A stretch of 64,000 nucleotides of DNA from Scardovia wiggsiae (GTDB lineage Bacteria; Actinomycetota; Actinomycetes; Actinomycetales; Bifidobacteriaceae): assembly GCF_051045985.1 (NCBI RefSeq), contig NZ_CP157350.1, forward strand, positions 930,001 through 994,000. The letters run 5' to 3'. The translations under genes were made by a program, and so were the position numbers. The notes below the pieces were generated by a model. That model did no database searches, was not told the DNA's origin, and was given only the letters and a program-made list of their open reading frames with translations. Position 1 is the stretch's first letter. Each line of letters opens with the position of its first letter. Below, piece after piece: positions 37,601 through 45,504 of the stretch.

Positions 37601-38602
37601 GAAATCTGGGAAAGCGCCCTGGAGCCTGTATTCCCGTACAGGGACAAGTCATTGAAAACTGCCGGAGCGGGGATGCCGCAAACTGTATACCCGGCAGATA
37701 AGGGGGTTGAACCGCTGAACTATGACAGCAGCCAGTCAGCTCCGCAACCCGGCACGGATAAAAGACAACGCCGGCTGTCCCGTTTTACGGCATCACGGCC
37801 AGCGCCCAAAGTTATTATCCCTGTTTTCCCCGGTAATAATTGTGAGTATGACAGTGCAAAGGCTTTCCGCAGGGCAGGGGCTGATACTGAAACTTTTATT
37901 GTCAATAACCGCTCCCCGCAGGATGTGACCGAAAGCGTCAAAACCCTCGCCGATAAGATCCGGCATTCGCAGATCATCATGATCCCCGGAGGCTTTTCAG
38001 GAGGTGATGAGCCTGACGGATCCGCAAAATTTATAACAGCATTCTTCCGCTCACCTGAAATAACCGATGCCGTACGGGATCTGCTCAATAACCGCGACGG
38101 GCTTATCCTCGGTATCTGCAACGGTTTTCAGGCACTGATCAAGCTCGGCCTTGTCCCATACGGCGATTTTGTACCGGCAACGGATAAAAGCCCAACCCTG
38201 ACCTTCAACACTATCGGACGCCATCAAAGCCGCCTTGTGCACACACGCATAGCATCAACGCTCAGCCCGTGGCTGTCTCAAACCCGCCAGGGCGATATCC
38301 ACACTGTTGCTGTAAGCCACGGGGAAGGCCGTTTCGTTGCCGACCGGCCAGCACTTGATACGCTTGTCAGAAACGGGCAGATAGCCACCCAGTATACTGA
38401 TGAGGCCGGCACACCATCTATGTCCCTTGATGTCAATCCGAACGGTTCTGTCCTTGCTGTTGAAGGCATCACAAGCCCTGATGGCCGGATCTTTGGTAAA
38501 ATGGGGCATAGCGAGCGCAGCGGGAACGGGCTGTACAGAAATGTCCCGGGAGCCGCGTACCAGCCTATCTTTGAGGGCGGAGTCAGGTACTTCCTTGGCT
38601 GA
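34685..38602 (+). CDS. purL: FGAM synthase, single-chain PurL with glutaminase domain
   Basis: Converts FGAR to FGAM with glutamine-derived ammonia. At 1305 residues it is the long form, with synthetase and amidotransferase (PurQ-like) domains in one chain. The synthetase core shows VIDTYWSDHCRHTTF, LFKNETHNHPTEIEPFGG and DFGAGGVSVAVGEL. The C-terminal glutaminase domain starts at about 1042 (IIPVFPGNNCEYDSA), with the nucleophile Cys near 1144 in LGICNGFQAL and a His/Glu pair in VSHGEGRF. The start is GTG with AAAGGAA upstream. Separate purS and purQ are not needed. Confidence 0.97.
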   Translation: MAERIYVEKKTQFDTQTRQLLCELRTIAGVTALENLRILKRYDVEGITPELFHQCIDTVFSEPQTDVTYADLGKAGIGVSAAVDDGTAQAPPLIFAVEYLPGQFDQRADSASECIQLISQTERPAVRTAQVYVLVGSRLTDTDISTIRAYVVNPVDSRIADLARPRTLKAAPPEPGPVETLDGFRKLSQTELKQFIEDYGLAMDLADITFCQSYFREEERDPTVTEIRVIDTYWSDHCRHTTFNTQLDDITIDDTAVKKAFNEYLRIRRTLQRDNKPVSLMDMGTIGARYLKGTGTLKGLDESEEINACTVKVTVDVDGKDQDWLLLFKNETHNHPTEIEPFGGAATCVGGAIRDPLSGRSYVYQAMRITGASDPRVPVSETLEGKLPQRKLVTTAAAGFSSYGNQIGLAAGEIHELYHPGYVAKRMEIGAVVGAAPQANVRREAPRSGDKVLLLGGRTGRDGIGGATGASKSHNVRSIEKDGAEVQKGNAPVERKLQRLFRRHDAASLIKRCNDFGAGGVSVAVGELADSLEIYLDAVPKKYDGLDGTELSISESQERMAIVLAPEDVDAFLAAAHEENLDATVIAEVTGSGRMRMRWKGRTIVDLSRKFLASNGAGRSQHVHIARQGAYRTPDAWHTGSFSQRMSALAGDINAASQKGLSERFDSTIGAATVLMPFGGRRQLTPPMVMVAKFPVDGETTTASAMAWGFNPYIMEADQFAGAYLSVVESVSKLIASGFSREKSYLSFQEYFEKLGNDPSRWGKPAAAMLGALMAQIDLGVGAVGGKDSMSGSFENLDVPPTLVSFAVATGEADDAVSPEFKEAGHQILRISPRYKKDGITPDPHSMVEVMDAVQKLMDTGITPDKASGCTARGAVLAAATPGYGCTAQALFLQCAGNQIGVKLNSSIHPDDLFIPRYGSFIIELSPAASHNHEAVRDILGSAGFSADIIGETTDTYTFSVGEEETGLADIQEIWESALEPVFPYRDKSLKTAGAGMPQTVYPADKGVEPLNYDSSQSAPQPGTDKRQRRLSRFTASRPAPKVIIPVFPGNNCEYDSAKAFRRAGADTETFIVNNRSPQDVTESVKTLADKIRHSQIIMIPGGFSGGDEPDGSAKFITAFFRSPEITDAVRDLLNNRDGLILGICNGFQALIKLGLVPYGDFVPATDKSPTLTFNTIGRHQSRLVHTRIASTLSPWLSQTRQGDIHTVAVSHGEGRFVADRPALDTLVRNGQIATQYTDEAGTPSMSLDVNPNGSVLAVEGITSPDGRIFGKMGHSERSGNGLYRNVPGAAYQPIFEGGVRYFLG

Positions 38603-38627
38603 CTGCTTACGCTGCATGTACTATACT
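38599..38627 (+). promoter_or_regulatory. Candidate purF promoter
   Basis: CTGACT (38599-38604), 17-bp spacer, TATACT (38622-38627). It overlaps the purL stop, with the purF ATG about 75 nt downstream. The same -35 hexamer and spacing occur in the candidate rRNA promoter of this window. The -10 is part of CTATACTG (38621-38628), which is repeated inverted as CAGTATAG at 38671-38678. Confidence 0.5.
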
Positions 38628-38702
38628 GCTTCCGCCAGACGACCGGGGAGGATACCAGCTTATACATGCACAGTATAGGCAGAAAAATGAAAGGCAGGAC
38701 AT

Positions 38703-40220
38703 ATGTCTGCAGAACTTGAAGGCCTCCACGAGGAGTGCGGGCTTTTCGGCGTGTGGGGGCACGACGACGCAGCACGGCTGACGTATTTCGGACTCCATGC
38801 GCTGCAGCATCGGGGGCAGGAAGGCGCAGGCATTGTGGTCAATAACAATGGCGAGCTTACCAGCCATCGCGGGCTTGGGCTGCTCAGCGAAGTTTTCAGG
38901 AATGATGCTGATATTGCCTCCCTCCACGGCACCAGGGCAGTCGGGCATGTACGGTACGCTACATCCGGCACAGGATCCCTGAATAATGTCCAGCCTTTCC
39001 TTTTCCGGTTTCATGACGGGCCTGTAGCCTTATGCCACAATGGCAATCTTACGAATTGCGAAACCCTGCGCACCGAGATGGAGGATTCGGGGGCAATTTT
39101 CCATTCCAATTCTGATACTGAGGTGCTTATCCATCTTATCCGCCGGTCTGCTGAAAACACTTTTCTGGATAAGCTCAAAGATGCCCTGAACACGGTACAC
39201 GGCGGCTTCGCCTATCTGCTGATGACCAATACGGCCCTGTACGGGGCTTTGGATCCCAACGGTTTCCGCCCTCTGAGCCTCGGCCGGATGAAAAACGGCG
39301 CCTATGTGCTGGCATCAGAAACATGCGCCCTGGATGTGGTCGGAGCCACCCTGATCCGCGATATTGAGCCTGGTGAGATCTGCGTTATAACTGATGAAGG
39401 GTATACCATCACACAATATACCGGTCATACCCAAAAAGCTATCTGTTCTATGGAATTCGTATATTTTGCCCGCCCTGATTCCAACATTTACGGCGTCAAT
39501 GTCCATTCTGCGCGAAAGCGCGCCGGGGCCAGGCTGGCGCAGGAAGCACCTGCAGATGCTGATATGGTCATTGCCGTGCCGAACTCCTCCCTGTCCGCTG
39601 CAGCAGGATATGCCGAGGCAAGCGGAATACCGGAAGAGATTGGACTGGTCAAAAACCAGTATGTTGCACGCACCTTTATCCAGCCAACCCAGGAGCTGCG
39701 CGAGCAGGGAGTGCGTATGAAGCTTTCCGCTGTGCGCGGTGTGGTGGAAGGGCGGAGCGTTATTGTGGTTGATGATTCCATAGTCAGGGGGACTACATCG
39801 AAGCGCATAGTCCGCCTCCTGCGGGAAGCAGGCGCGCGCGAGGTACATATGCGCATTGCTTCTCCCCCGCTTAAATATCCGTGTTACTACGGTATTGATA
39901 TTTCCCGGACTTCAGAGCTTATCGCTGCGACGAAATCAGTCAATGAGATCTGCACATATATTGAAGCGGATTCCCTCGCCTATCTGAGTTTGGACGGTCT
40001 GGTGGAAACTATCGGGCTGCATTCCGACGCCCCTTACGGAGGGCTGTGTGTAGCATATTTCAATGGCGATTACCCTACAAGCCTCGGGGATTACGAGCAG
40101 GAATTCCTTGCATCGCTTTCCGATGAAGACCGTAGGCGCATCACTACATACGCCATGAGGCATTCGCGATATGATGGGAATGAGTTTGTAACAGACAGCC
40201 AGGAGGATACCTATGCCTGA
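38703..40220 (+). CDS. purF: Amidophosphoribosyltransferase PurF
   Basis: First committed enzyme of purine synthesis, PRPP plus glutamine to phosphoribosylamine. The Ntn glutaminase nucleophile is C12, after an 11-residue propeptide (EECGLFGVWGH). The PRPP loop is IVVDDSIVRGTTSKR (from about 355). It is of the iron-sulfur (B. subtilis-like) length class at 505 residues. Three of the four cluster cysteines are present (C248, C394, C449), but the fourth position of the CxxC is tyrosine (Y452), read directly as TAT at 40056-40058. Its stop overlaps purM by 8 nt. Confidence 0.96.
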   Translation: MSAELEGLHEECGLFGVWGHDDAARLTYFGLHALQHRGQEGAGIVVNNNGELTSHRGLGLLSEVFRNDADIASLHGTRAVGHVRYATSGTGSLNNVQPFLFRFHDGPVALCHNGNLTNCETLRTEMEDSGAIFHSNSDTEVLIHLIRRSAENTFLDKLKDALNTVHGGFAYLLMTNTALYGALDPNGFRPLSLGRMKNGAYVLASETCALDVVGATLIRDIEPGEICVITDEGYTITQYTGHTQKAICSMEFVYFARPDSNIYGVNVHSARKRAGARLAQEAPADADMVIAVPNSSLSAAAGYAEASGIPEEIGLVKNQYVARTFIQPTQELREQGVRMKLSAVRGVVEGRSVIVVDDSIVRGTTSKRIVRLLREAGAREVHMRIASPPLKYPCYYGIDISRTSELIAATKSVNEICTYIEADSLAYLSLDGLVETIGLHSDAPYGGLCVAYFNGDYPTSLGDYEQEFLASLSDEDRRRITTYAMRHSRYDGNEFVTDSQEDTYA

Positions 40221-41256
40221 AGCATATAAAGAAGCCGGAGTCAGTGTTGAAGCCGGATACGAAGTAGTCCGGCGGATCCGGCAGCATGTGGCCCGCACAG
40301 CACGTAAAGGGGCCGGCGGGATAGGAGGTTTCGGCGGGCTTTTCGACCTTTCCTCGCTTGATGTCAGGGAACCCGTACTCGTTTCAGGGACCGACGGTGT
40401 CGGCACAAAACTGCTTATTGCACAGATGATGGGCAAACACGATACTATCGGCATTGACTGCGTGGCAATGTGTGTTAATGATATACTTGCACAGGGTGCA
40501 GAACCGCTATACTTCCTTGACTATATCGCCTGCGGAAAAAATGATCCTGAGCTGCTTGAGCAGGTCGTCAAAGGGGTCTGCGAAGGATGCGTGCAGGCAG
40601 GCGCTGCCCTTGTCGGCGGCGAAACAGCTGAAATGCCGGATATGTATGATGCAGACGAATATGACCTTGCCGGTTTTACCACAGGGGTCGTTGAAAAAAG
40701 CTGCATTATTGACGGATCGGATATCCGTAAAAACGATGTCCTTATTGGGCTTCCCTCCTCAGGTCTGCATTCCAACGGTTTCTCACTGGTCCGCAAGGCG
40801 CTCTTCAAAGACGGCGGACTGTCCTGCGATTCCGTACTCCCCGAGCTTGGGGGCAGGAAGCTCGGCGATATCCTTCTGACGCCTACACGCATTTATGCAC
40901 AGGCATTGAAGCCTTTGCTTGGCACCGGCCTTATCAGGGGTATTGCACACATCACGGGCGGGGCATTCCTGGAAAAGGTACCGAGGATCATACCTGACGG
41001 CCTTGCCGCTTCCTTTGATATCGATTCATGGCCGGTACCCCCTGTTTTCACTGTTATTGAACGGTATGGACATGTCGGGCATCTGGAGATGTACAACATC
41101 TTCAATATGGGGATAGGCATGGTTCTTATGGTGCGTCCGGATGATGTCCGCAGGACGGTATCTATCCTTGATTCACACGATGAGCCCTGCTACATTATCG
41201 GCAGCATAACAGAACAGGCGGGCGGCCAGGCAGAACTTCATTCAAAGCTCTTTTGA
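40213..41256 (+). CDS. purM: AIR synthetase PurM
   Basis: ATP-dependent ring closure of FGAM to aminoimidazole ribonucleotide. It shows EAGVSVEAGYEVVRRI at the N-terminus, LVSGTDGVGTKLLIAQ (about 57-72), MCVNDILAQGAEPLYFLDYIA and the C-terminal NMGIGMVLMV. The length of 347 is standard. It overlaps purF by 8 nt, so the pair is co-translated. Confidence 0.97.
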   Translation: MPEAYKEAGVSVEAGYEVVRRIRQHVARTARKGAGGIGGFGGLFDLSSLDVREPVLVSGTDGVGTKLLIAQMMGKHDTIGIDCVAMCVNDILAQGAEPLYFLDYIACGKNDPELLEQVVKGVCEGCVQAGAALVGGETAEMPDMYDADEYDLAGFTTGVVEKSCIIDGSDIRKNDVLIGLPSSGLHSNGFSLVRKALFKDGGLSCDSVLPELGGRKLGDILLTPTRIYAQALKPLLGTGLIRGIAHITGGAFLEKVPRIIPDGLAASFDIDSWPVPPVFTVIERYGHVGHLEMYNIFNMGIGMVLMVRPDDVRRTVSILDSHDEPCYIIGSITEQAGGQAELHSKLF

Positions 41257-41284
41257 TAACTGGCCAGTAAAGTAAGGAGTTTAC

Positions 41285-42646
41285 ATGGCAAGCACAGTCC
41301 TGGTGATCGGGTCGGGGGCACGCGAGCATGCCGTTGCCTATACCCTGCTGAAAGGCACTGCAGTAGATACTGTTTACTGTGCTCCGGGGAACCCTGGCAT
41401 GGCTTCTGACGGGATACGCACCGTCCTGCTTGATGAATCTGACCATGCTGCGATTATCGATTTTATCAGGGCTAACAGTATAGACTGGGTATTCGTTGGC
41501 CCTGAAGGCCCGCTTATGGAAGGCATAACTGACGACCTGCAGGAAGCGGGGATCGCGGTATTCGGCCCTTCCCGTGCGGCAGCCCAGATAGAAGGGTCAA
41601 AAACTTTCGCAAAACAGCTTATGCACCGGCATAATATCCCTACTGCCGCCTATGCTGCATTCGCCAGCTTTGAAAAGGCATCAGCCTATATTGAAAAGCA
41701 TGGGGCGCCGGTGGTGATAAAAGCGGACGGGCTGGCGGCCGGCAAAGGTGTTACTGTCGCGATGGATACGGATACCGCCCTGCAGGCCCTGCACGATATT
41801 TTCGTTGGCAATAAGTTCGGCTCCGCAGGTTCCAGCGTTGTTATTGAAGACTTCCTTGAAGGCGAAGAATTCTCGCTGATGAGTTTTGTCAGCGGAAACA
41901 GGTTCTGGACCATGCCGGTATCGCAGGACCATAAACGGGCTTATGACGACGACGAAGGGCCTAATACCGGCGGTATGGGTGCTTACTGCCCGGTCCCCCA
42001 GATATCCGGTGATATTGTTGATACAGCAGTTGACAGGATCATCCATCCTGCTGTTGAAGGTATGGCTTCTGAAGGCATCCCTTTCACAGGCGTGCTCTAT
42101 GCCGGCCTGATCGCAACTGACGAAGGCCCTAAGGTCATTGAGTTCAATGCGCGTTTCGGCGACCCGGAGACGGAAGTCATCCTTCCCCGGCTCACCAGCG
42201 ATCTGGGAGCTGGGATTGAGGCTGTCCTTAACGGGAAAGATCCCGGTTTTACCTGGCGGGATGATGGTACAGAAACTTTAGGCGTTATCCTTGCGTCAGA
42301 AGGGTATCCCGGCAATACCCGTACAGGTGCGGTGATCCCTGACCTCAACAGCGCTATAGCCGAGGCAGGCCTTAAGGATTCTTCCCATATTTTCTTCGCC
42401 GGGGTAGCTGCCGGCAGTACCGGCGGTTCTTATAGAGGCACAGACGCAGGCACCGATACAGAAACACATGCCGATGATGCCGGACACGGACTGGTATCAT
42501 CTTCAGGGCGGGTACTGCTCCTTGAGACGACTGCCAATACTGTTGCCGAAGCCCGGGACCGTATTTATTCGCTCCTTGACAGCGTACACACTAACGGCCT
42601 GTTCTACCGCCATGATATTGGGGCCAGGGCACTCAGGCAGCAGTAA
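41285..42646 (+). CDS. purD: GAR synthetase PurD
   Basis: ATP-grasp ligase joining phosphoribosylamine and glycine. The start MASTVLVIGSGAREHAVAYTL is diagnostic, followed by VVIKADGLAAGKGVTVA, the metal site EFNARFGDPETEVILPRL, and a C-terminal domain. At 453 residues it exceeds the usual 420. A Gly/Thr/Asp-rich insertion (about 380-405, RGTDAGTDTETHADDAGHG) interrupts the C-terminal domain. AAGGAG precedes the ATG. It is the last gene of the plus-strand pur run. Confidence 0.96.
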   Translation: MASTVLVIGSGAREHAVAYTLLKGTAVDTVYCAPGNPGMASDGIRTVLLDESDHAAIIDFIRANSIDWVFVGPEGPLMEGITDDLQEAGIAVFGPSRAAAQIEGSKTFAKQLMHRHNIPTAAYAAFASFEKASAYIEKHGAPVVIKADGLAAGKGVTVAMDTDTALQALHDIFVGNKFGSAGSSVVIEDFLEGEEFSLMSFVSGNRFWTMPVSQDHKRAYDDDEGPNTGGMGAYCPVPQISGDIVDTAVDRIIHPAVEGMASEGIPFTGVLYAGLIATDEGPKVIEFNARFGDPETEVILPRLTSDLGAGIEAVLNGKDPGFTWRDDGTETLGVILASEGYPGNTRTGAVIPDLNSAIAEAGLKDSSHIFFAGVAAGSTGGSYRGTDAGTDTETHADDAGHGLVSSSGRVLLLETTANTVAEARDRIYSLLDSVHTNGLFYRHDIGARALRQQ

Positions 42647-42728
42647 AGCTGGACAGCTTGGTATCCTTCAGTTTTGGAGAAAGACAGCAAATTACCATTT
42701 TCACGCAGCAGATCCTCCTTCGGCTTAT

Positions 42729-42956
42729 TTATTTATCTGTTTCGCCTGAAGCCTGTATCCTTTTCCCCGCGCCGGCAATCGAAAGGGCCAGCATAACAAT
42801 TGCTGCAGCAAGAAATACCGCCCATGTCACCGTTGTGTTCCATACGCTCAGCGAACTGAAAACAACAGTCCCTACGGGGATCGCAAGCATAAACAGTAGT
42901 GACAGGAAATTACTTGTCTGGGCCAATACATCAGACGGCAGATTGCTCACAAGCAA
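42729..42956 (-). CDS. Possible small two-helix membrane protein or transporter remnant
   Basis: A 75-codon frame with two convincing hydrophobic stretches (about 17-35 and 44-62) and a charged end. It has no ATG and no ribosome site; possible starts are TTG (42956) or GTG. An in-frame TAG lies just upstream, and the sequence beyond it does not look membrane-like in this frame. It could be a tiny membrane protein or the last two helices of a decayed permease. I do not recognise the family. Confidence 0.3.
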   Translation of the reverse strand: MLVSNLPSDVLAQTSNFLSLLFMLAIPVGTVVFSSLSVWNTTVTWAVFLAAAIVMLALSIAGAGKRIQASGETDK

Positions 42957-43006
42957 TGCAGCTGCCTAAAGACTGCACCGAGATCTTCCACAATTGCCGC
43001 CTGACC

Positions 43007-43029
43007 GGGATCCGCGTCGCACGGATCCC
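43007..43029 (+). terminator. Hairpin between purD and fur, possible terminator
   Basis: Perfect 8-bp stem GGGATCCG/CGGATCCC with a 7-nt loop. On the plus strand it is followed by TTGCTTTTATA, a weak U-rich tail, so it would act on transcripts from purD. On the minus strand (from fur) no U-tract follows. Confidence 0.45.
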
Positions 43030-43070
43030 TTGCTTTTATACCAGTTTCTGTCCTCTGTTTTTATTCCCTA

Positions 43071-43535
43071 TTATTCAGCACCCAACTTGCGCCTGCATTC
43101 AGGGCACAGCCCTATTATTTCAAACATATGATATGTGACGCTGAACCCGTGCTCTGCAGCAGCCTTATTGATCCACTGCTCGTTCGGCGGCTCGATCTCA
43201 ACGGTTTTCCCGCAATTTTCGCAGACCATGTGATGGTGATGGCGATGCCGATGGTTCTGCCCTCCATGCCCTTCATCGCAGAGCCTGTACAGCTGCTCTC
43301 CGTTGAGATGGATAGTATCCACCTTGCCTTCTGAAGCCAGAACACCAAGCTGACGATACACTGTCGCCATGCCGACTTTCAGCCCGGCAGACTGCAGCTT
43401 GCTGTGAAGGGTGGGAGATGACATGAAATCAGGTTCAGACCGCAAAATATTAAGTATTGCATCTTTCTGGACAGTATTCCGGTGCTTCTTCCGAAACCAT
43501 GTACTGCTGCCGCTGCTATGATCGTCCTCAGCCAT
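43071..43535 (-). CDS. Fur-family metal regulator (Fur or Zur)
   Basis: Metal-dependent repressor of 154 residues. The winged helix contains TLHSKLQSAGLKVGMATVYRQLGVLASEG (recognition helix around VYRQL), and the dimerisation domain has a His-rich stretch HRHRHHHHMVCENCGKTVEI plus C-terminal CPEC: the CxxC...CxxC structural zinc site. The start was set at 43535, with AAGGAGG 5 nt upstream; the frame continues upstream into purK without a site. Fur versus Zur versus PerR cannot be settled from sequence alone. It is co-directional with purE-purK, only 10 nt after purK, so probably in one operon. Confidence 0.9.
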   Translation of the reverse strand: MAEDDHSSGSSTWFRKKHRNTVQKDAILNILRSEPDFMSSPTLHSKLQSAGLKVGMATVYRQLGVLASEGKVDTIHLNGEQLYRLCDEGHGGQNHRHRHHHHMVCENCGKTVEIEPPNEQWINKAAAEHGFSVTYHMFEIIGLCPECRRKLGAE

Positions 43536-43545
43536 TATATCCTCC

Positions 43546-44706
43546 TTATCCCAGGATATCATCCCAGCAATGGGTGCCTGCCAGTTCCTGCGCTGCCTGC
43601 TGTGTATCATCTGCCAAGACGGTGATATGGCCCATTTTGCGGTTATGCTTTGCCTCAGCCTTGCCATAGTCATGGACATGCCACTGAGGATAGTTAGGAG
43701 CGATCCTTTGGACAGGCCCTACATGCTGCCCAAGCACGTTTACCATAACTGCAGGGCTGAGGAGTTTCGGCTGCTCCAGTGACCAGCCTGCTATCCCGCG
43801 GATATGAGCATCATACTGGCTGAATGAGCATGCCTCTATAGTGTAATGGCCCGAATTATGCGGACGCGGGGCAAGCTCATTGACCAGCACACCCCCGTCA
43901 CGGGTAATAAAAAGCTCTATCGCCAGCGTCCCGCTGAGACTGAACCCGCGTGCCAGGCTGAGGGCCAGCTCCTTTGCGCGCCAGCAGACCCCCTCCTCCG
44001 CCTGGGCTGGAGCAAACGTCATATGGAGTATATTATTCCTGTGCTCGTTGCGTACTACCGGGAAAGTAACATAGTCCCGGCCATTGCCGGACACAAGGAT
44101 AGACGCTTCATACTCAAAATCAACAAAACCCTCGAGGACAGATTCCGGGAACCCTTCCGCATCCGGGACCCTGCCAAGGTCCTGCACGCCTCTGAGCACT
44201 ATCTGCCCATGGCCGTCATACCCGCCAGCGGCTGTTTTCAGGATCGCCGGGTACCCAATCTGTTCAAGGACACCGGCAAGGTCATGGCGGGATCCCACTG
44301 CTTTCCATGGGGCAGTCCGGATCCCGTGGCTGTTGATAAAAGATTTTTCCGCAATACGGTTCTGTGTTACTCTGAGCAGATCCGTCCCCTGCGGGATCGC
44401 CGTTATACCCGCGACTTCATCAAGGGCATCCGCATCCACATTCTCAAACTCATATGTCAGCACATCACTGCGTTCGGCAAGCTTACGGATAGCAGACCGG
44501 TCATCATACCCGGCAACAACCTGAAAATCTGCTGCCTGTGCAGCGGGGCAGCCGGGGACAGGGTCGAGTACCCCTGTACGGAATCCCATATAGCGCGCAG
44601 CTATTGCCATCATGCGCCCAAGCTGCCCGCCTCCTACGATACCGACGGTATCACCTCGCCTGAGGCTCTCCATACGGCCGTTCGTGATCTCAGACAAGCT
44701 CGGCAT
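43546..44706 (-). CDS. purK: N5-CAIR synthetase PurK
   Basis: ATP-grasp enzyme converting AIR, bicarbonate and ATP to N5-CAIR. The N-terminal GIVGGGQLGRMMAIAARYMGF, the DVLTYEFENVDADAL motif, ATP-grasp YPAILKTAAGGYDGHGQIVL and ELAPRPHNSGHYTIEA are diagnostic. The start was set at 44706, with GGAG 7 nt upstream and a 17-nt overlap of purE; the frame opens at 44757. The length of 386 is normal. Confidence 0.95.
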   Translation of the reverse strand: MPSLSEITNGRMESLRRGDTVGIVGGGQLGRMMAIAARYMGFRTGVLDPVPGCPAAQAADFQVVAGYDDRSAIRKLAERSDVLTYEFENVDADALDEVAGITAIPQGTDLLRVTQNRIAEKSFINSHGIRTAPWKAVGSRHDLAGVLEQIGYPAILKTAAGGYDGHGQIVLRGVQDLGRVPDAEGFPESVLEGFVDFEYEASILVSGNGRDYVTFPVVRNEHRNNILHMTFAPAQAEEGVCWRAKELALSLARGFSLSGTLAIELFITRDGGVLVNELAPRPHNSGHYTIEACSFSQYDAHIRGIAGWSLEQPKLLSPAVMVNVLGQHVGPVQRIAPNYPQWHVHDYGKAEAKHNRKMGHITVLADDTQQAAQELAGTHCWDDILG

Positions 44707-45208
44707 TTGACTTCTCCACTTTTTCCTTAAGGCTACCGCGATAATCCGCCAGCGCATCGGCCAGCCTGCTGTCTGATACCGACAGGATGCTTACGGCAAG
44801 CAGTCCGGCATTCACCGCACCCGAATCCCCGACAGCAGTTGTTGCTACGGGGATACCGCCCGGCATCTGGACGATTGACAGCAGCGAATCCCATCCGCTC
44901 AATGCATGCGAGCGTACAGGCACACCGATAACAGGCAGTGTCGTCTGTGCTGCAATCATACCGGGAAGGTGTGCCGCGCCCCCTGCACCGGCAATTATTA
45001 TGTGCAGCCCCTGTTCCCGTGCAGAAGAAGCAAATTCTGCCATCAGTCCAGGAGTGCGATGTGCAGAAACTACTTTTTTCATATACGGGACTTGGAACCT
45101 GTCTAAAACATCGCATGCCTTTTTCATAGTCCCCCAGTCGCTGGCAGACCCCATAACTACCGCAACAACCGGTTTTCCTGACTGCATACCTGTTTCCGGA
45201 TCAGCCAT
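44690..45208 (-). CDS. purE: N5-CAIR mutase PurE
   Basis: Rearranges N5-CAIR to CAIR (class I PurE). Signatures: VAVVMGSASDWGTMKKACDVL, VVSAHRTPGLM, AGAGGAAHLPGMIAAQT and GWDSLLSIVQMPGGIPVATTAVG. The length of 172 is standard. A strong AAAGGAGG box lies about 4 nt before the ATG. It is the first gene of purE-purK-fur on the minus strand, facing the main purine run. Confidence 0.97.
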   Translation of the reverse strand: MADPETGMQSGKPVVAVVMGSASDWGTMKKACDVLDRFQVPYMKKVVSAHRTPGLMAEFASSAREQGLHIIIAGAGGAAHLPGMIAAQTTLPVIGVPVRSHALSGWDSLLSIVQMPGGIPVATTAVGDSGAVNAGLLAVSILSVSDSRLADALADYRGSLKEKVEKSNAELV

Positions 45209-45504
45209 GCTGCCTCCTTTATACTGTTTTTCTTTCTGCTACTCATCATACTTGCCCATATATAACTTGCGGCTGCAGCTGCGGCAGGGTTCCACATGAT
45301 GGATATATGGCAGCCAGCCCGCCTACAAGCCAGATCCGGGCATATTACTTGATGTATAACTGCGGAGGTGCCGCTTCCGGAAGATTTTCAGGAACTATCC
45401 AGATTTATCCATGGGACATTCAGGTAACTTTCCATAAGAATAGGGAAAATTATCCAGTATAAGGATTTCTAATAGAGCTGTACACAGATTAAAGAGGTGA
45501 TCAT

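Noticed and set aside
30587..43049. Shared 15-bp string TTATACCAGTTTCTG at about 30587 and 43035
   Set aside because: Similarity does not extend beyond the 15 bp; not enough for a mobile repeat without a genome-wide count.
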